Assembly: GCA_017453065.1 (NCBI GenBank)
Contig: JAFTKW010000014.1
Location: forward strand, 62,001-126,000
DNA length: 64,000 nucleotides
Direction of reading: 5' to 3'
Origin: Lachnospiraceae bacterium
GTDB taxonomy: Bacteria > Bacillota > Clostridia > Lachnospirales > Lachnospiraceae
The notes under the pieces were generated by a model. That model searched no databases, was not told the origin of the DNA, and saw nothing but the letters and a program-made list of their open reading frames with translations. Each line of letters opens with the position of its first letter. Position 1 is the stretch's first letter. Below, one piece after another: positions 52,370 through 62,600 of this stretch. A program made the position numbers and the translations under genes.

Positions 52370-55300
52370 TTATTCAGCCTCTACCACATCACCTTCAACT
52401 ACTTCGTTGTCAGTTTCTGTAGTACCATCCGTTTCTTCTACCACAGTACCATCTACAGTTTCGCCGTCGATGTCTTCTTTGGTTGCAACAATCCATTCGA
52501 TGGTATATTCTACTCCATCGCCTTTAGAAAGACCAAGGCTCAATGCATAGTCGTGACCATTGCCTTCTTCATCTGTATAAGAATCAAGCAAAATATCTGT
52601 TGCAGTGTAACTTGTTACATTGTCTTCCTGGGTCCAGCCACCTTCTGTATTATTGTAACCAACAGAAAATGCCACATCACTTGTGAATGTGATAGATTCC
52701 ACATTTTCAGATTCTACTCCGTTTAAAAGTTCCTCTTTTTCAACAGATTCCGAAGTCCACCACTCAGTGTCAGAAATCACGATAGAACCGGTTCCTTCCG
52801 TAGCCTCTACTCCTTCTGTAGTAGTATCGTCGCCACCCTCTGTAGTAGTGTCATCTCCACCTTCTGTGGTAGTGTCGTCGCCACCCTCTGTGGTAGTGTC
52901 GTCGCCACCTTCTGTGGTGGTGTCATCGCCACCTTCTGTAGTGGTGTCGTCGCCACCTTCTGTGGTGGTGTCATCGCCACCCTCTGTGGTAGTGTCATCT
53001 CCACCTTCTGTGGTGGTGTCGTCGCCACCCTCTGTGGTGGCGTCGTCGCCACCTTCTGTGGTAGTGTCATCGCCGCCTTCTGTGGTAGTGTCATCGCCGC
53101 CTTCTGTGGTAGTGTCGTCGCCACCTTCTGTAGTGGTGTCGTCTCCACCTTCTGTGGTGGTGTCATCTCCACCTTCTGTGGTGGTGTCGTCGCCACCCTC
53201 TGTAGCATTGAAGTTTAGAGTCCATGTGAACACATAATCTGCGCCATCATTTTTGCTAATCGCAATCTTTGCGTAGAAACCATCAAAATCAACATCTGTC
53301 AATGTATAAGATGTCTGGCCTTCTAACTGTGTATAACCTGCATCTCCATTGTAGCCAATTGTAAAATCTGTTGTTCCAGAAATTGTAACACTTGCTACTG
53401 TAGAAGCATCAGTAACATTTCCAAGAATCTGTGCTTTAGAAAGTTCTGCTTCTGCCCACCAGTTAGTACCAGCAAGTGCAATCTGGTTTGCTGCCAACTG
53501 AGGCTGCTCTTCTGTGGTTCCACCTTCTGTAGTGGTGTCGTCACCGCCTTCAGTAGTATTATCTCCGCCTGTAGTGGTGTCGTCACCGCCTGTTGTGGTA
53601 TCATCTCCACCTTCTGTGGTGGTGTCGTCGCCGCCTTCAGTTGCTGTTACATCTACCAATTTAACGCTGGTAATAGTAAGAGTACTACCTTGTGCACCTA
53701 CATTAAGTGCGCCAGCTGCTGACAAATCTGTGTAAGCTGCTGCTAAATCTGTATAACCAAACACTGCTACACCATTTGCTGCATATGGAGCGTTAATTGT
53801 AGTCCATGGCTCCTGCAAAATAAGCTGTGGAGCTGCATCAGATGTGTATGTAACTACCCAATAATTGTTTGCAGTAAGAGTGGCAAGGTTCAAGCTTCCA
53901 CCCCAGTTTGTTGTATAAACTGTAAGTGCCTGGCCCCAAGCATCACAGGATTTTTCTTCTGTCAAATATTCTGTACCAGACATTGCTGCGATTGCTGCGT
54001 AATCAGGAGTCTGTGTATCGCTACCACCTTCACCAGTTCCTTCATCGTCACCAGTATTTCCGCTTTCATCATCGCCGCCTTCTGTTGCTGTCATCTCAAC
54101 CAGTTTAACGCTGGTAATTGTAAGAACACTACCCTGTGCGCCTACATTAAGTGCACCAGCTGCAGACAAATCTGTGTAAGCTGCTGCTAAATCTGTATAA
54201 CCAAACACTGCCACACCATCAGCTGCGTATGGAGCATTAATTGTAGTCCATGGCTCCTGCAAAATAAGCTGTGGAGCTGCATCAGATGTGTATGTGATTA
54301 CCCAATAATGATTCTCTGAAAGTGTGGAGAGATCTAAACTTCCACCCCATGTTGTTGTATAAATTGTGAGTGCCTGACCCCAAGCATCACAAGATTTTTC
54401 TTCTGTCAAATATTCTGTACCGGACATTGCTGCGATTGCTGCGTAGTCTGGAGTCTGAGTATCATCACCTGTGTTGTCATCACCTGTGTCGCTACCACCT
54501 TCACCAGTGCCTTCGCCGCCTGTAGTTCCACCAGTTTCGCCACCAGCTTCGCCGCCCTCTTCAGAGCCTTCGCCTTCTTCACCAGTACCCTCGCCTTCTT
54601 CGCCTTCTTCTCCTTCTTCTCCTTCATCGTCCTCTTCAGTGCCTTCCCCTTTGGCAGTGATTGCACCACTGAGAGATTTCAGAGCCACTTTACCGGAATT
54701 AGACCACCAAAGCTGTACCTGAACATCTGCATCTGCATCTACATTGGAAATGGTTACAGACCATGTACTTTCACCACTTGAACATTCACCATTTGTACTT
54801 ACCCAAGTCTCATCAACGTCGCTACCGCCGATACATCCGTTGAAATAATCACCAGAATAAAGTGTAGCAGACAATCTAACTGTATCTCCATCCTCTACAC
54901 CTGGGCACAAAGAGGAAATAGATGCCGTATGGTTTGAACCAGTGGACATAATCGCAATTCCGCTATATGGGCTTGCTGTCACTGTTACAGATACGGACTT
55001 AATACCAACTGCAGAACCGCCTACATAGTAAATCTGGAACTGAACATTGTCGATAGAAGGTGTCACTTCAAAAGATGCTGTATGTGTTCCATAGCTCTCA
55101 GTAGACCAGCCGCTTGTAGTCCAAGCGTAATCGCTACCTACGCATGTACCAAAAGCACCATTTGCGCCGCCGTCACATTCATATACAACTGTTACTCGAA
55201 CAGTGTCACCCAAAGTCCAACCTGAACTTGGAAGAGAAATGTTGTAAGAAGCATCTCCACCAGTTGTGTATTTTGCAAGATATGATCCATTCATGCTAGG

Positions 55301-56368
55301 CTTATTGGAATCTGCATTTCCTACAATAGTGTCTGCTGAAATAGCAGTTGCGCTCATAGTAATAGAGCGAACACCAACTCTGCTACCTTCCATAGCCCAA
55401 AGCTGAAGCTGAATATTGTCAATTGTTGGAACCAATTCCCAATTTACAGTTATTTCACTTCCAGTGTCAGAAGCAAACTCTTTTGTTACCCACGCATAGT
55501 CACTTCCGATACATGTACCAATACCACCATTGAAGAGACCATCACTTTCCATCTTCATTTCAACTTTGATAGGTGTACCTGGAACATAACCTGGAATATA
55601 ATCTGCAATCTTAAGTTCGTAATTAGAAACTGCTGTCAAGAATTTATGATAATCCCCAGTAAATTCGAATACTACTTCTTCCTCTTCTTCCTCAGGTGCC
55701 GCATCTTCCAATTCTACTTCTGTCGCATTGTTGAGTTCTGGAACCTCATCAGCACTAGTCACATAAATAGCAACAATCTGACCGCCGTTCCAAGCACTTA
55801 CTTTGATACTGCTTACTACAGAGTCTTCTTCTACGCCGAGCATATCTTTAAGCTGCTTTACGCTGAAAGTAGTATAAAGAAGTGAAAGTGGATTTGCAGC
55901 ATCTGCTGCGAAGGAAGGACCTTCCACCCAAACGCCATCCACTGTAGCGCCACATCCGACGATTCCCCAACCGCCGTGAGTATCATCCACACAGGTATAA
56001 ACCAATGTGATTACGTCTTCATCGTCAGCATTCACAAACCAATCAACATCTTCTGTTTCGAAAGATTCTTCCACACCGCCTTCAAAAAGTGGTGTAATTT
56101 CTGTTGCAACCTCTGTAGGCTCTTCCTGTGCCTCTTCGGTCTGTTCTGGTTCTTCTACTTCGATAGAACCAAGAGGAGCATCTACGTCCTCAATCTTTTC
56201 TACAATTGCAGATTCGCTCTCCTGCACTGTAGAGGACTCTGTCTGTGAATCAACCTCTGCTGGTTTGCTTCCGCAACCAACGAGACCTACACACAAAGCC
56301 ACACTTGCAATCACTGCGATTGCCTTCGCGCCTACTCCCCCAAAGAGTAGTTTCCTTTGCTTTTCCAT
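52370..56368 (-). CDS. Giant multi-module surface lipoprotein, probable carbohydrate-binding scaffold
   Basis: 1332 residues. A lipobox LVGC puts the lipidated cysteine at residue 32. After an acidic Glu/Thr/Ser linker come: one Trp-rich domain (about 90-215); three related beta modules of about 105 residues (about 235-570; each has a GIGTCIGSDYAW/GAFGTCVGSDYAW-like core and a VxLQLW-type strand); an acidic linker; two near-identical modules of about 113 residues (about 650-763 and 798-909, core WTTINAPYAA and VAVFGYTDLAAAYTDL); and two modules with a WW motif (TNWWAEAEL; TEWWTSESV), separated by the EGGDDTTT array. No catalytic motif is seen. Aromatic-rich repeated beta modules suggest polysaccharide binding, and the neighbour is a starch enzyme; both are inference. 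AT-rich promoter and terminator mark it as a single-gene unit. Confidence 0.75.
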   Translation of the reverse strand: MEKQRKLLFGGVGAKAIAVIASVALCVGLVGCGSKPAEVDSQTESSTVQESESAIVEKIEDVDAPLGSIEVEEPEQTEEAQEEPTEVATEITPLFEGGVEESFETEDVDWFVNADDEDVITLVYTCVDDTHGGWGIVGCGATVDGVWVEGPSFAADAANPLSLLYTTFSVKQLKDMLGVEEDSVVSSIKVSAWNGGQIVAIYVTSADEVPELNNATEVELEDAAPEEEEEEVVFEFTGDYHKFLTAVSNYELKIADYIPGYVPGTPIKVEMKMESDGLFNGGIGTCIGSDYAWVTKEFASDTGSEITVNWELVPTIDNIQLQLWAMEGSRVGVRSITMSATAISADTIVGNADSNKPSMNGSYLAKYTTGGDASYNISLPSSGWTLGDTVRVTVVYECDGGANGAFGTCVGSDYAWTTSGWSTESYGTHTASFEVTPSIDNVQFQIYYVGGSAVGIKSVSVTVTASPYSGIAIMSTGSNHTASISSLCPGVEDGDTVRLSATLYSGDYFNGCIGGSDVDETWVSTNGECSSGESTWSVTISNVDADADVQVQLWWSNSGKVALKSLSGAITAKGEGTEEDDEGEEGEEGEEGEGTGEEGEGSEEGGEAGGETGGTTGGEGTGEGGSDTGDDNTGDDTQTPDYAAIAAMSGTEYLTEEKSCDAWGQALTIYTTTWGGSLDLSTLSENHYWVITYTSDAAPQLILQEPWTTINAPYAADGVAVFGYTDLAAAYTDLSAAGALNVGAQGSVLTITSVKLVEMTATEGGDDESGNTGDDEGTGEGGSDTQTPDYAAIAAMSGTEYLTEEKSCDAWGQALTVYTTNWGGSLNLATLTANNYWVVTYTSDAAPQLILQEPWTTINAPYAANGVAVFGYTDLAAAYTDLSAAGALNVGAQGSTLTITSVKLVDVTATEGGDDTTTEGGDDTTTGGDDTTTGGDNTTEGGDDTTTEGGTTEEQPQLAANQIALAGTNWWAEAELSKAQILGNVTDASTVASVTISGTTDFTIGYNGDAGYTQLEGQTSYTLTDVDFDGFYAKIAISKNDGADYVFTWTLNFNATEGGDDTTTEGGDDTTTEGGDDTTTEGGDDTTTEGGDDTTTEGGDDTTTEGGDDATTEGGDDTTTEGGDDTTTEGGDDTTTEGGDDTTTEGGDDTTTEGGDDTTTEGGDDTTTEGGDDTTTEGGDDTTTEGVEATEGTGSIVISDTEWWTSESVEKEELLNGVESENVESITFTSDVAFSVGYNNTEGGWTQEDNVTSYTATDILLDSYTDEEGNGHDYALSLGLSKGDGVEYTIEWIVATKEDIDGETVDGTVVEETDGTTETDNEVVEGDVVEAE
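52808..53207. repeat. 24-bp minisatellite (about 16 copies) in the lipoprotein gene
   Basis: Tandem 24-bp units encode the octapeptide EGGDDTTT over about 400 bp. One unit carries Ala for Thr, and silent changes vary between units. Because 24 is a multiple of three, copy-number change would alter linker length without breaking the frame. A shorter, less regular block of the same type lies at about 53510-53640. Confidence 0.92.
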
Positions 56369-56401
56369 AAAATCCTCCCAAAAATATATATTGCAGAATT
56401 C

Positions 56402-56424
56402 GTAGCATTTTTAGGCCATGCTAC
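56402..56424 (-). other. Stem-loop in the lipoprotein gene leader
   Basis: Perfect 7-bp stem GTAGCAT/ATGCTAC with a 9-nt loop, in the leader about 35-55 nt before the start codon. No U-tract follows. It may stabilise the message or gate translation. Confidence 0.4.
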
Positions 56425-56439
56425 TAATATCCAAAAAAT

Positions 56440-56468
56440 ATTACAACATTTTTGGTGCGCAATCGCAA
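56440..56468 (-). promoter_or_regulatory. Promoter of the lipoprotein gene
   Basis: Minus strand: TTGCGA, a 17-nt spacer, TGTAAT, about 70 nt before the ATG. The rest of the 235-nt gap upstream holds the amylase terminator and AT-rich sequence with nothing else recognisable. Confidence 0.6.
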
Positions 56469-56531
56469 TTGGAAAAAATAAACATAATTTACAGCACTTT
56501 TTTGTCATTGGCTAATTAAGTTTTTTTAAGT

Positions 56532-56564
56532 AAAAAGGACGAAAGCCCCTGCTTTCGCCCTTTT
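56532..56564 (-). terminator. Terminator of the amylase gene
   Basis: Stem AAAAGG-CGAAAGC / GCTTTCG-CCTTTT (one mismatch, 4-nt loop), followed by TTTTTACTT on the minus strand, about 40 nt after the stop. Confidence 0.85.
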
Positions 56565-56603
56565 CTGGATTTTTAACTTAATTAATTAAAATTTTAAGTA
56601 ATC

Positions 56604-59600
56604 TTATGCTCTATCTTCTTTTTTTCTAAGACCATAGCAAATTGCCACTACACCAAGCGCAATTCCAGCGATTACAAATACAAATACAAGTGGTGATCCA
56701 CCAGTCTTCATTGCATCCAACGGAGCCTCTACATCTCCAATCACTGCAGAGCCCATAATCTCTGTATCGATTACTACTGCATATTCAGATGCATGGATGA
56801 ACTGCAAGTCAACCTTTCCATCTTCACCTACAAGACCATAGGTCATGAATTCCATCACACCTGTCTTCTCGTTGAAGTAGAACAGATTTGCATATTTGCC
56901 GGCATGCTCGTCACCTACTGAAACAGTAAGTACTGGCTGGCATCCAAAGTCGCCACTGTGTGCAAGACTAAGCTGAACCACTGGTTTGTCTTCGCTAAGT
57001 TCCTCTATCACATCGCTAGGAATATTGTGAGTATCTACATCAACATGAAGATCGATATCAATCTTTTCGCCTGTTACAGTATCGCTGTTGATAGTCCATG
57101 AAATACCATTACCCATTTCGATGATTACATCAATATTATGTCCTACGATAGACTGGATAAATTCTGCAGGCACCTGTGTGTTTCCACTCATCTGAATATT
57201 GATGTTAGATTCCCCTTTGCTCTCCTCTGCCTTCTTGATTACTTCTTTCCAAGCGTCATCAGAGGATACTTCAAAATGAGCCACTGGCTTTTCATCCTTT
57301 GAAACATCTTTTCCAGGTTTTTCATCTCTTCCTGAGTTCTTGTCATCTTCAGGTTTGGTATCCTCAGGCTCTTCGTCTTCTGGTCTACCATCTTCTGGCT
57401 CACCATCTTCTGGTCTGCCTTCTTCTGGTCTCTGATCATCGTGTCTGTCATCGTCATGACGATCATCCTCAGGTTTAGAATCTTCCTGTGGTTTGTTTGT
57501 TTCCTCATCCTTGTCAGGAGTTGGTGTAGGTGCTGGAGTTGGTGTTGGAGCAGGTTTTACAGTAGGTCTCTTTGCTGCTTCCTCATCAAATGCAGGAGCC
57601 AAAGCCTTCACATCTACTTTAATCTCTTTTGCATCTTCTACCAAAATTACACCCAAAAGTGCAGGTACAGTTACTGTAACCTTGCCGTCTACTACTTCAT
57701 ATACAGTTGCACCAACCATATCCTGAAGTTCATCAGCTGTAATGCCATATTGTGCCACATCAACAACTACCTGCTGTGCGCTCTGGCTGTTGTTTGCAAG
57801 AACAATGATAGTATCTTTGTCATCTGCACGAACATATCCAAGTACATTGCCATTTCCTGTGGAAATAGGATCTACAGAACCTGTACGAAGTGCAGAGTAA
57901 GCTTTTCTAATCTGAGCCAATTTTGCATAGTAAGTAACTAATTCTTCTACGCCTTCACCCCATGGGAATGTACGACGGTCATCTGGGTCATCTCCACCCA
58001 CTACGCCTACTTCGTCTCCGTAGTAGATTGTAGGTGCACCTGCATAGGTGAACTGAAGGAATGCTACCAGATACTGACGTTTCTTCGCCAAATCACTTGT
58101 TCCCTCGTATGTTGGGAATGCAGCTTCAAGGCTCTTGTCGCTTCTGTCATCACCGAGTCCATCTAAGTAAGAAAGAACACGGGATGTATCATGAGAACCT
58201 ACCAGGTTCATCATTGCATAGAACGCTTCCTGTGGATAACGCTCTCTAATCTTTTCCATCATTTTTGTAGTGCTCTGCGCATCTGTTCCCATAGCAAAGC
58301 CTGTTACAGCGTTACGGAACAAATAGTTCATAACAGAGTCATACATATCGCCAAGGATATACTTCGTAGCATCATCCCAGATTTCTCCGATGATTACTGC
58401 TTCGCTGTCCATAGCCTTTACAGACTCACGGAATGCCTGCCATGTTTCATCAGAAACTTCGTTGGCAACGTCAAGTCTCCAACCATCCATACCCTTAGAA
58501 ATCCAGTACTGAGTTACGCTGGTTCCATTTGGATTGTAAATGATTTCTTCTGCCCAGTCACCTGTCTGGAACTCAGAACCGTTAGTGGACTTGATAACAG
58601 GCATGCTGTCATATCCCCACCATCCTTCATAACCATATACTGGTTTGTCGGTACGATCGCCGATTGTATCATAAACAGGATTTCCGTTTCCATCAGAAAG
58701 TACAGTTGTATAAACTTCAAACCACTCTACATAAGAGTAATCTGTAATACCATAGTTTGCTGTGAAGTATTTCTTTGCTTCCTTCTCAGCTGTAGCCTGA
58801 TCTACATCTTTTTCTGCCATGTAGTCATATACAAATGCCCAGTATGGATATGCACCCATAGTTGCAAGGCCATCATCCAGGAACTTGTAATAACGGTCAA
58901 AATAGATAGAATCATCAGATACATGGTTGAATACACCGTCAAGAACAACTGTCATGCCATTCTTTTCTGCGATGCGAACCAATTCTGTAAAGTCACCTTC
59001 TGTACCCAAAATAGGGTCAATCTTGGTGTAATCACAAGCATCATATCTATGAGAAGAAATAGATGAGAATACTGGGTTTAAGTAGATTACAGTTACACCC
59101 AATGCCTTGAGGTAATCGATTCTCTGAGTGATACCTTCAAGGTCACCACCATAGATTTCATTACTCCACTGACCATCACCATAGTGAGCGCCTGTGCTTA
59201 AATATGTGTCTTTGTCTACCAAAGCTTCCTGCTCTGGGTTCTCTGGGATAGTAGACCAATCCTCGATGAATTCATAATCTACATCTCCACGAGCAGTAAG
59301 CTGCGCTTTGTTGTTGGAAGAATCACCATCAAAGAATCTGTCTGGAAAAATCTGGTAAATCACACCGTTCTTCATCCAATCAGGTGTTTCAAAGCCTTCT
59401 TTGTAAACAATCAAATCGTAAGGTAATACGTCTGTAAGTCCAGAAGTCTTACCTGTGCCATAGAATCCATCGTCATCGCCGTATACAGATACGTCTGCTC
59501 CGTTGGATACTGCAAAGTAATAGTCGTACTCTCCAATCACATCAAGGGAAGTTGTAACGGACCATTTCTGTTTACCGTTTACTGCTTCGCCATCTTTGCT

Positions 59601-62600
59601 CATAGCTACTGCTTTGTTTTCCATGCCCTTGAAGAACAAGGAAGCACTTGTAACATCTGTGCCAGTTGTCAGACTGAACTTCACTTCCTGCCCAGTTGCC
59701 ACTGCACCAAATACGCTCTTGTACTCTAAGTCCTTAGAATCAAAGTAAAGTGCACTTGTATTTACTTTTTCTGTAGAGCCATCGTGGTAGAAAAGACCAG
59801 ATACTGGATCCATACAGAATGTCACTGCTGTTTCTTTGGAAAGAACAAGCTTGTTAAATGTATAATCTTTTCCGTCATATACAAGTTTCAAATCTGTATA
59901 TGTGCCAGCTGGCAACAATACAGTATTGGAGTAGATACCTGTAAGACCATCGTCTGTAAGCTTAATACCTGCTGGAACATTGGTACCTTCCAAGCTAATA
60001 TCTGCAAAAATGTAATCAATAGAGTTTACAGTCAAATGAGTAACATCGCTGTAGTAAATGGTTACGTCCTGAGTCTTAGGAACACAAAGTTTGATGTTGC
60101 CGCCGTCAAGTACTCCGCCAACACCATAGTTCTCTGCCCAGCTTGCATTGATTGCAATCTTGTACTCATAATTTGCTGCCATCAAGTTTTTAAAGGTAAT
60201 GGCATAGATACGATTGCCCTGATAGGTCAATTTGTTGGAGCCTGCATCCCAAGCTGCACCTGGAAGTGTTCCTGGAAGATAAACGTTACGTCCTGCGTAC
60301 GCTTCTCTTACATAATTGGAATACTCTTCCCCACCGATGGTTACAGTATTCTTGCCGCCATCCAATGTCTTTACACCATTGATTTCGTAGTAATATACCA
60401 AATCAATCACGCCATCGCCAAGCCAAATATTGCCAGAGCGAGCTCTACCATCTGAGCCAACAGCAAGAGTTGCAACGAAAAATGCGTCCTCACCACTTGT
60501 TTCTACTGCTGCTTTTTCTGCGTAGTAGAACTTCACCTGCTGACCTGGTTTTGCAACTGCGATAAAGGAAGTTGTTCCGTCTGCATTTTCAACGATTTCC
60601 ATCTCTGCTGGTTTTACTTTCATGCCCAACAAAGAAGCAACTCTTTCTTCGTTGTTTACGGTATCGTAAAGATATCCGCTCTCTGTATCATAGATAAACA
60701 CTACATGAGTGTTTGCCTTTGTAAGTTCAACATATCTGTTTCCAGATCCTTCAATATTGTACCAATCTGAATATCCAAATACTGCCTTGTAAGGATAGGT
60801 TCCGGCATTTGCAAATGTCTTTTCATAACGATACAAAGTCTCAGAAATCTGATCAAACTCGAATCCTTTTGCTCCAGGAACCCAAGTATTTGCGCTATCC
60901 TCTCTCACTTCACCAATGATAGAAACAGTGGTAGTAAAAGCATTTTTAGCTGCGCCATTTACATAGAAATCAGGTGTTTCAATGTCGTTGTAAATCTTTC
61001 CATTTATTGTATCTACGAAAACAGTGAAGGAAGTTGCTCCTGCTGGAACTGTAACCACACAGTTACCAGTACCATTTCCGATACTTACATCCCAAGCATC
61101 ATTTGCTGCTGCTTTGTACTCCAGATCCACTGCACCGCTGAGAGCATCAAATGTAACAGTTCCCATGTAAATTCCGCCACCCACATAAGTAAGTTCTGTT
61201 ACAGCAGAAGCTGGATCCCAGCTTGGCAGAGATGCCTGAAGTGCATTCAAATTACCTACAAGAGCATAGGTATCCTGTGCTTTTGCAGTAAAGGTGCCAT
61301 TGTCAAGTACAAAACAAGCCTTGCCTTCTGCACTCATTGTAACAGTAGCAGTCTGCTCTGTTACAGTTCCGTTCATAACAAGTGTTCCAGTGCTCGCTCC
61401 TGCTGGAAGAGTAACCACTGCTTCAAACAGTCCTCCTACGAACACGTTCATAGGATATGTGGTATCCCCAATCTTTACGCCCATTACATCTTTTGCATAG
61501 TAAATGGAAGTTGCGCTCTGATCGTCACCACTTGTGATGCCCCATCCTGCTGGAGCCTGGTTAGAAACTGTTTCACCTACAACCCAAAGTTCTGTAGTAG
61601 GATAGCTGAGTGTATAAGCCAAATCTGTTGTCTGGCCACCATTGTTATTGTTGTTCCAAATAAAGCTTAAGCTAGCGTCGGTCAATCCTGCAAGAGTATA
61701 GTCATACCAACCTGCGTTTGTCGCATTTGCTGTTGCTGCTTTTCCTGGCCATGTGCCGCCTGTGTAGTTGTCACCATTACTATTCCAAGCCCAAAGACTT
61801 ACTTCAGACCAATTGTTAGGATTGTTGTAATGAAGCACTACATCGTATGTAGATACCCAGCCTTCTGGAGCCTCGGCAGAAATTGTCTCACCTACTACCC
61901 AAAGCTGTGTCTGTGCTTTTGTCAAAGAATACTTCAAATCGTCAGTCTGACCACCGGAGCCATTCCAGATAAAGCTAAGTCCACTTTCTCCAAGGTCTTC
62001 CAAGCTATAGTCATACCAACCTTCGTTGGCTGCGTTTGCTGTTGCTGCTTTTCCTGGCCATGCGCCCACAATTGGAGTGCCAGCAGCATTCCAAGAATAG
62101 AAAGACACATTTGTCCAGTCATTTGTATTGCTGTAGTGAATGGTTACATCAAAAGAGGATGGAAGTGGCTCTGTAGGCTCTTCATCATCGCCTTCTTCTG
62201 TGCCATCCCAGCTTGCTGGTGCTTCTGTTGCAATTACAGGATTTGCACAGCCGCCGGTTACCCAGAGTTCTGTCTGAGTTGCTGTAAGTTCTACAGACAA
62301 ATCTGCTGTCTGTGCTCCGCCACCGTTAAAAATAAACTTCAAAACATTGTGATCTACACCAGTCAGAGTGATGTCATACCATCCATCTCTTCCTTCCACT
62401 GCTGTCAAAGCACTTCCTGGCCAGGTGCCACCTGTGAAGTTTGCACCGCCGTCGTTCCATGCCCAAAGATTTACAGAAGACCAGTTGTCCTGGTTGTAAT
62501 AATGGAAGGTCACTTCATATGTAGTAGGAACTACTACCTCTGTGTCATCATCTGTAGTGCCATCATCCGTTGTACCGTCATCTGTTGTATCGTCACCAGT

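Noticed and set aside
52808-53207. Regular repeat array considered as a CRISPR
   Set aside because: Units are directly adjacent with no unique spacers, lie inside a coding frame, and code a repeated peptide.
52683-53237. Repetitive open frame (Ser/Val/Pro repeats) opposite the lipoprotein minisatellite
   Set aside because: A by-product of the 24-bp repeat, which is open in several frames; the lipoprotein frame has a signal peptide, promoter and terminator.
58191-59066. Plus-strand open frame of about 290 codons opposite the GH13 domain
   Set aside because: Antisense to strongly conserved catalytic sequence, with no promoter, ribosome site or recognisable protein.
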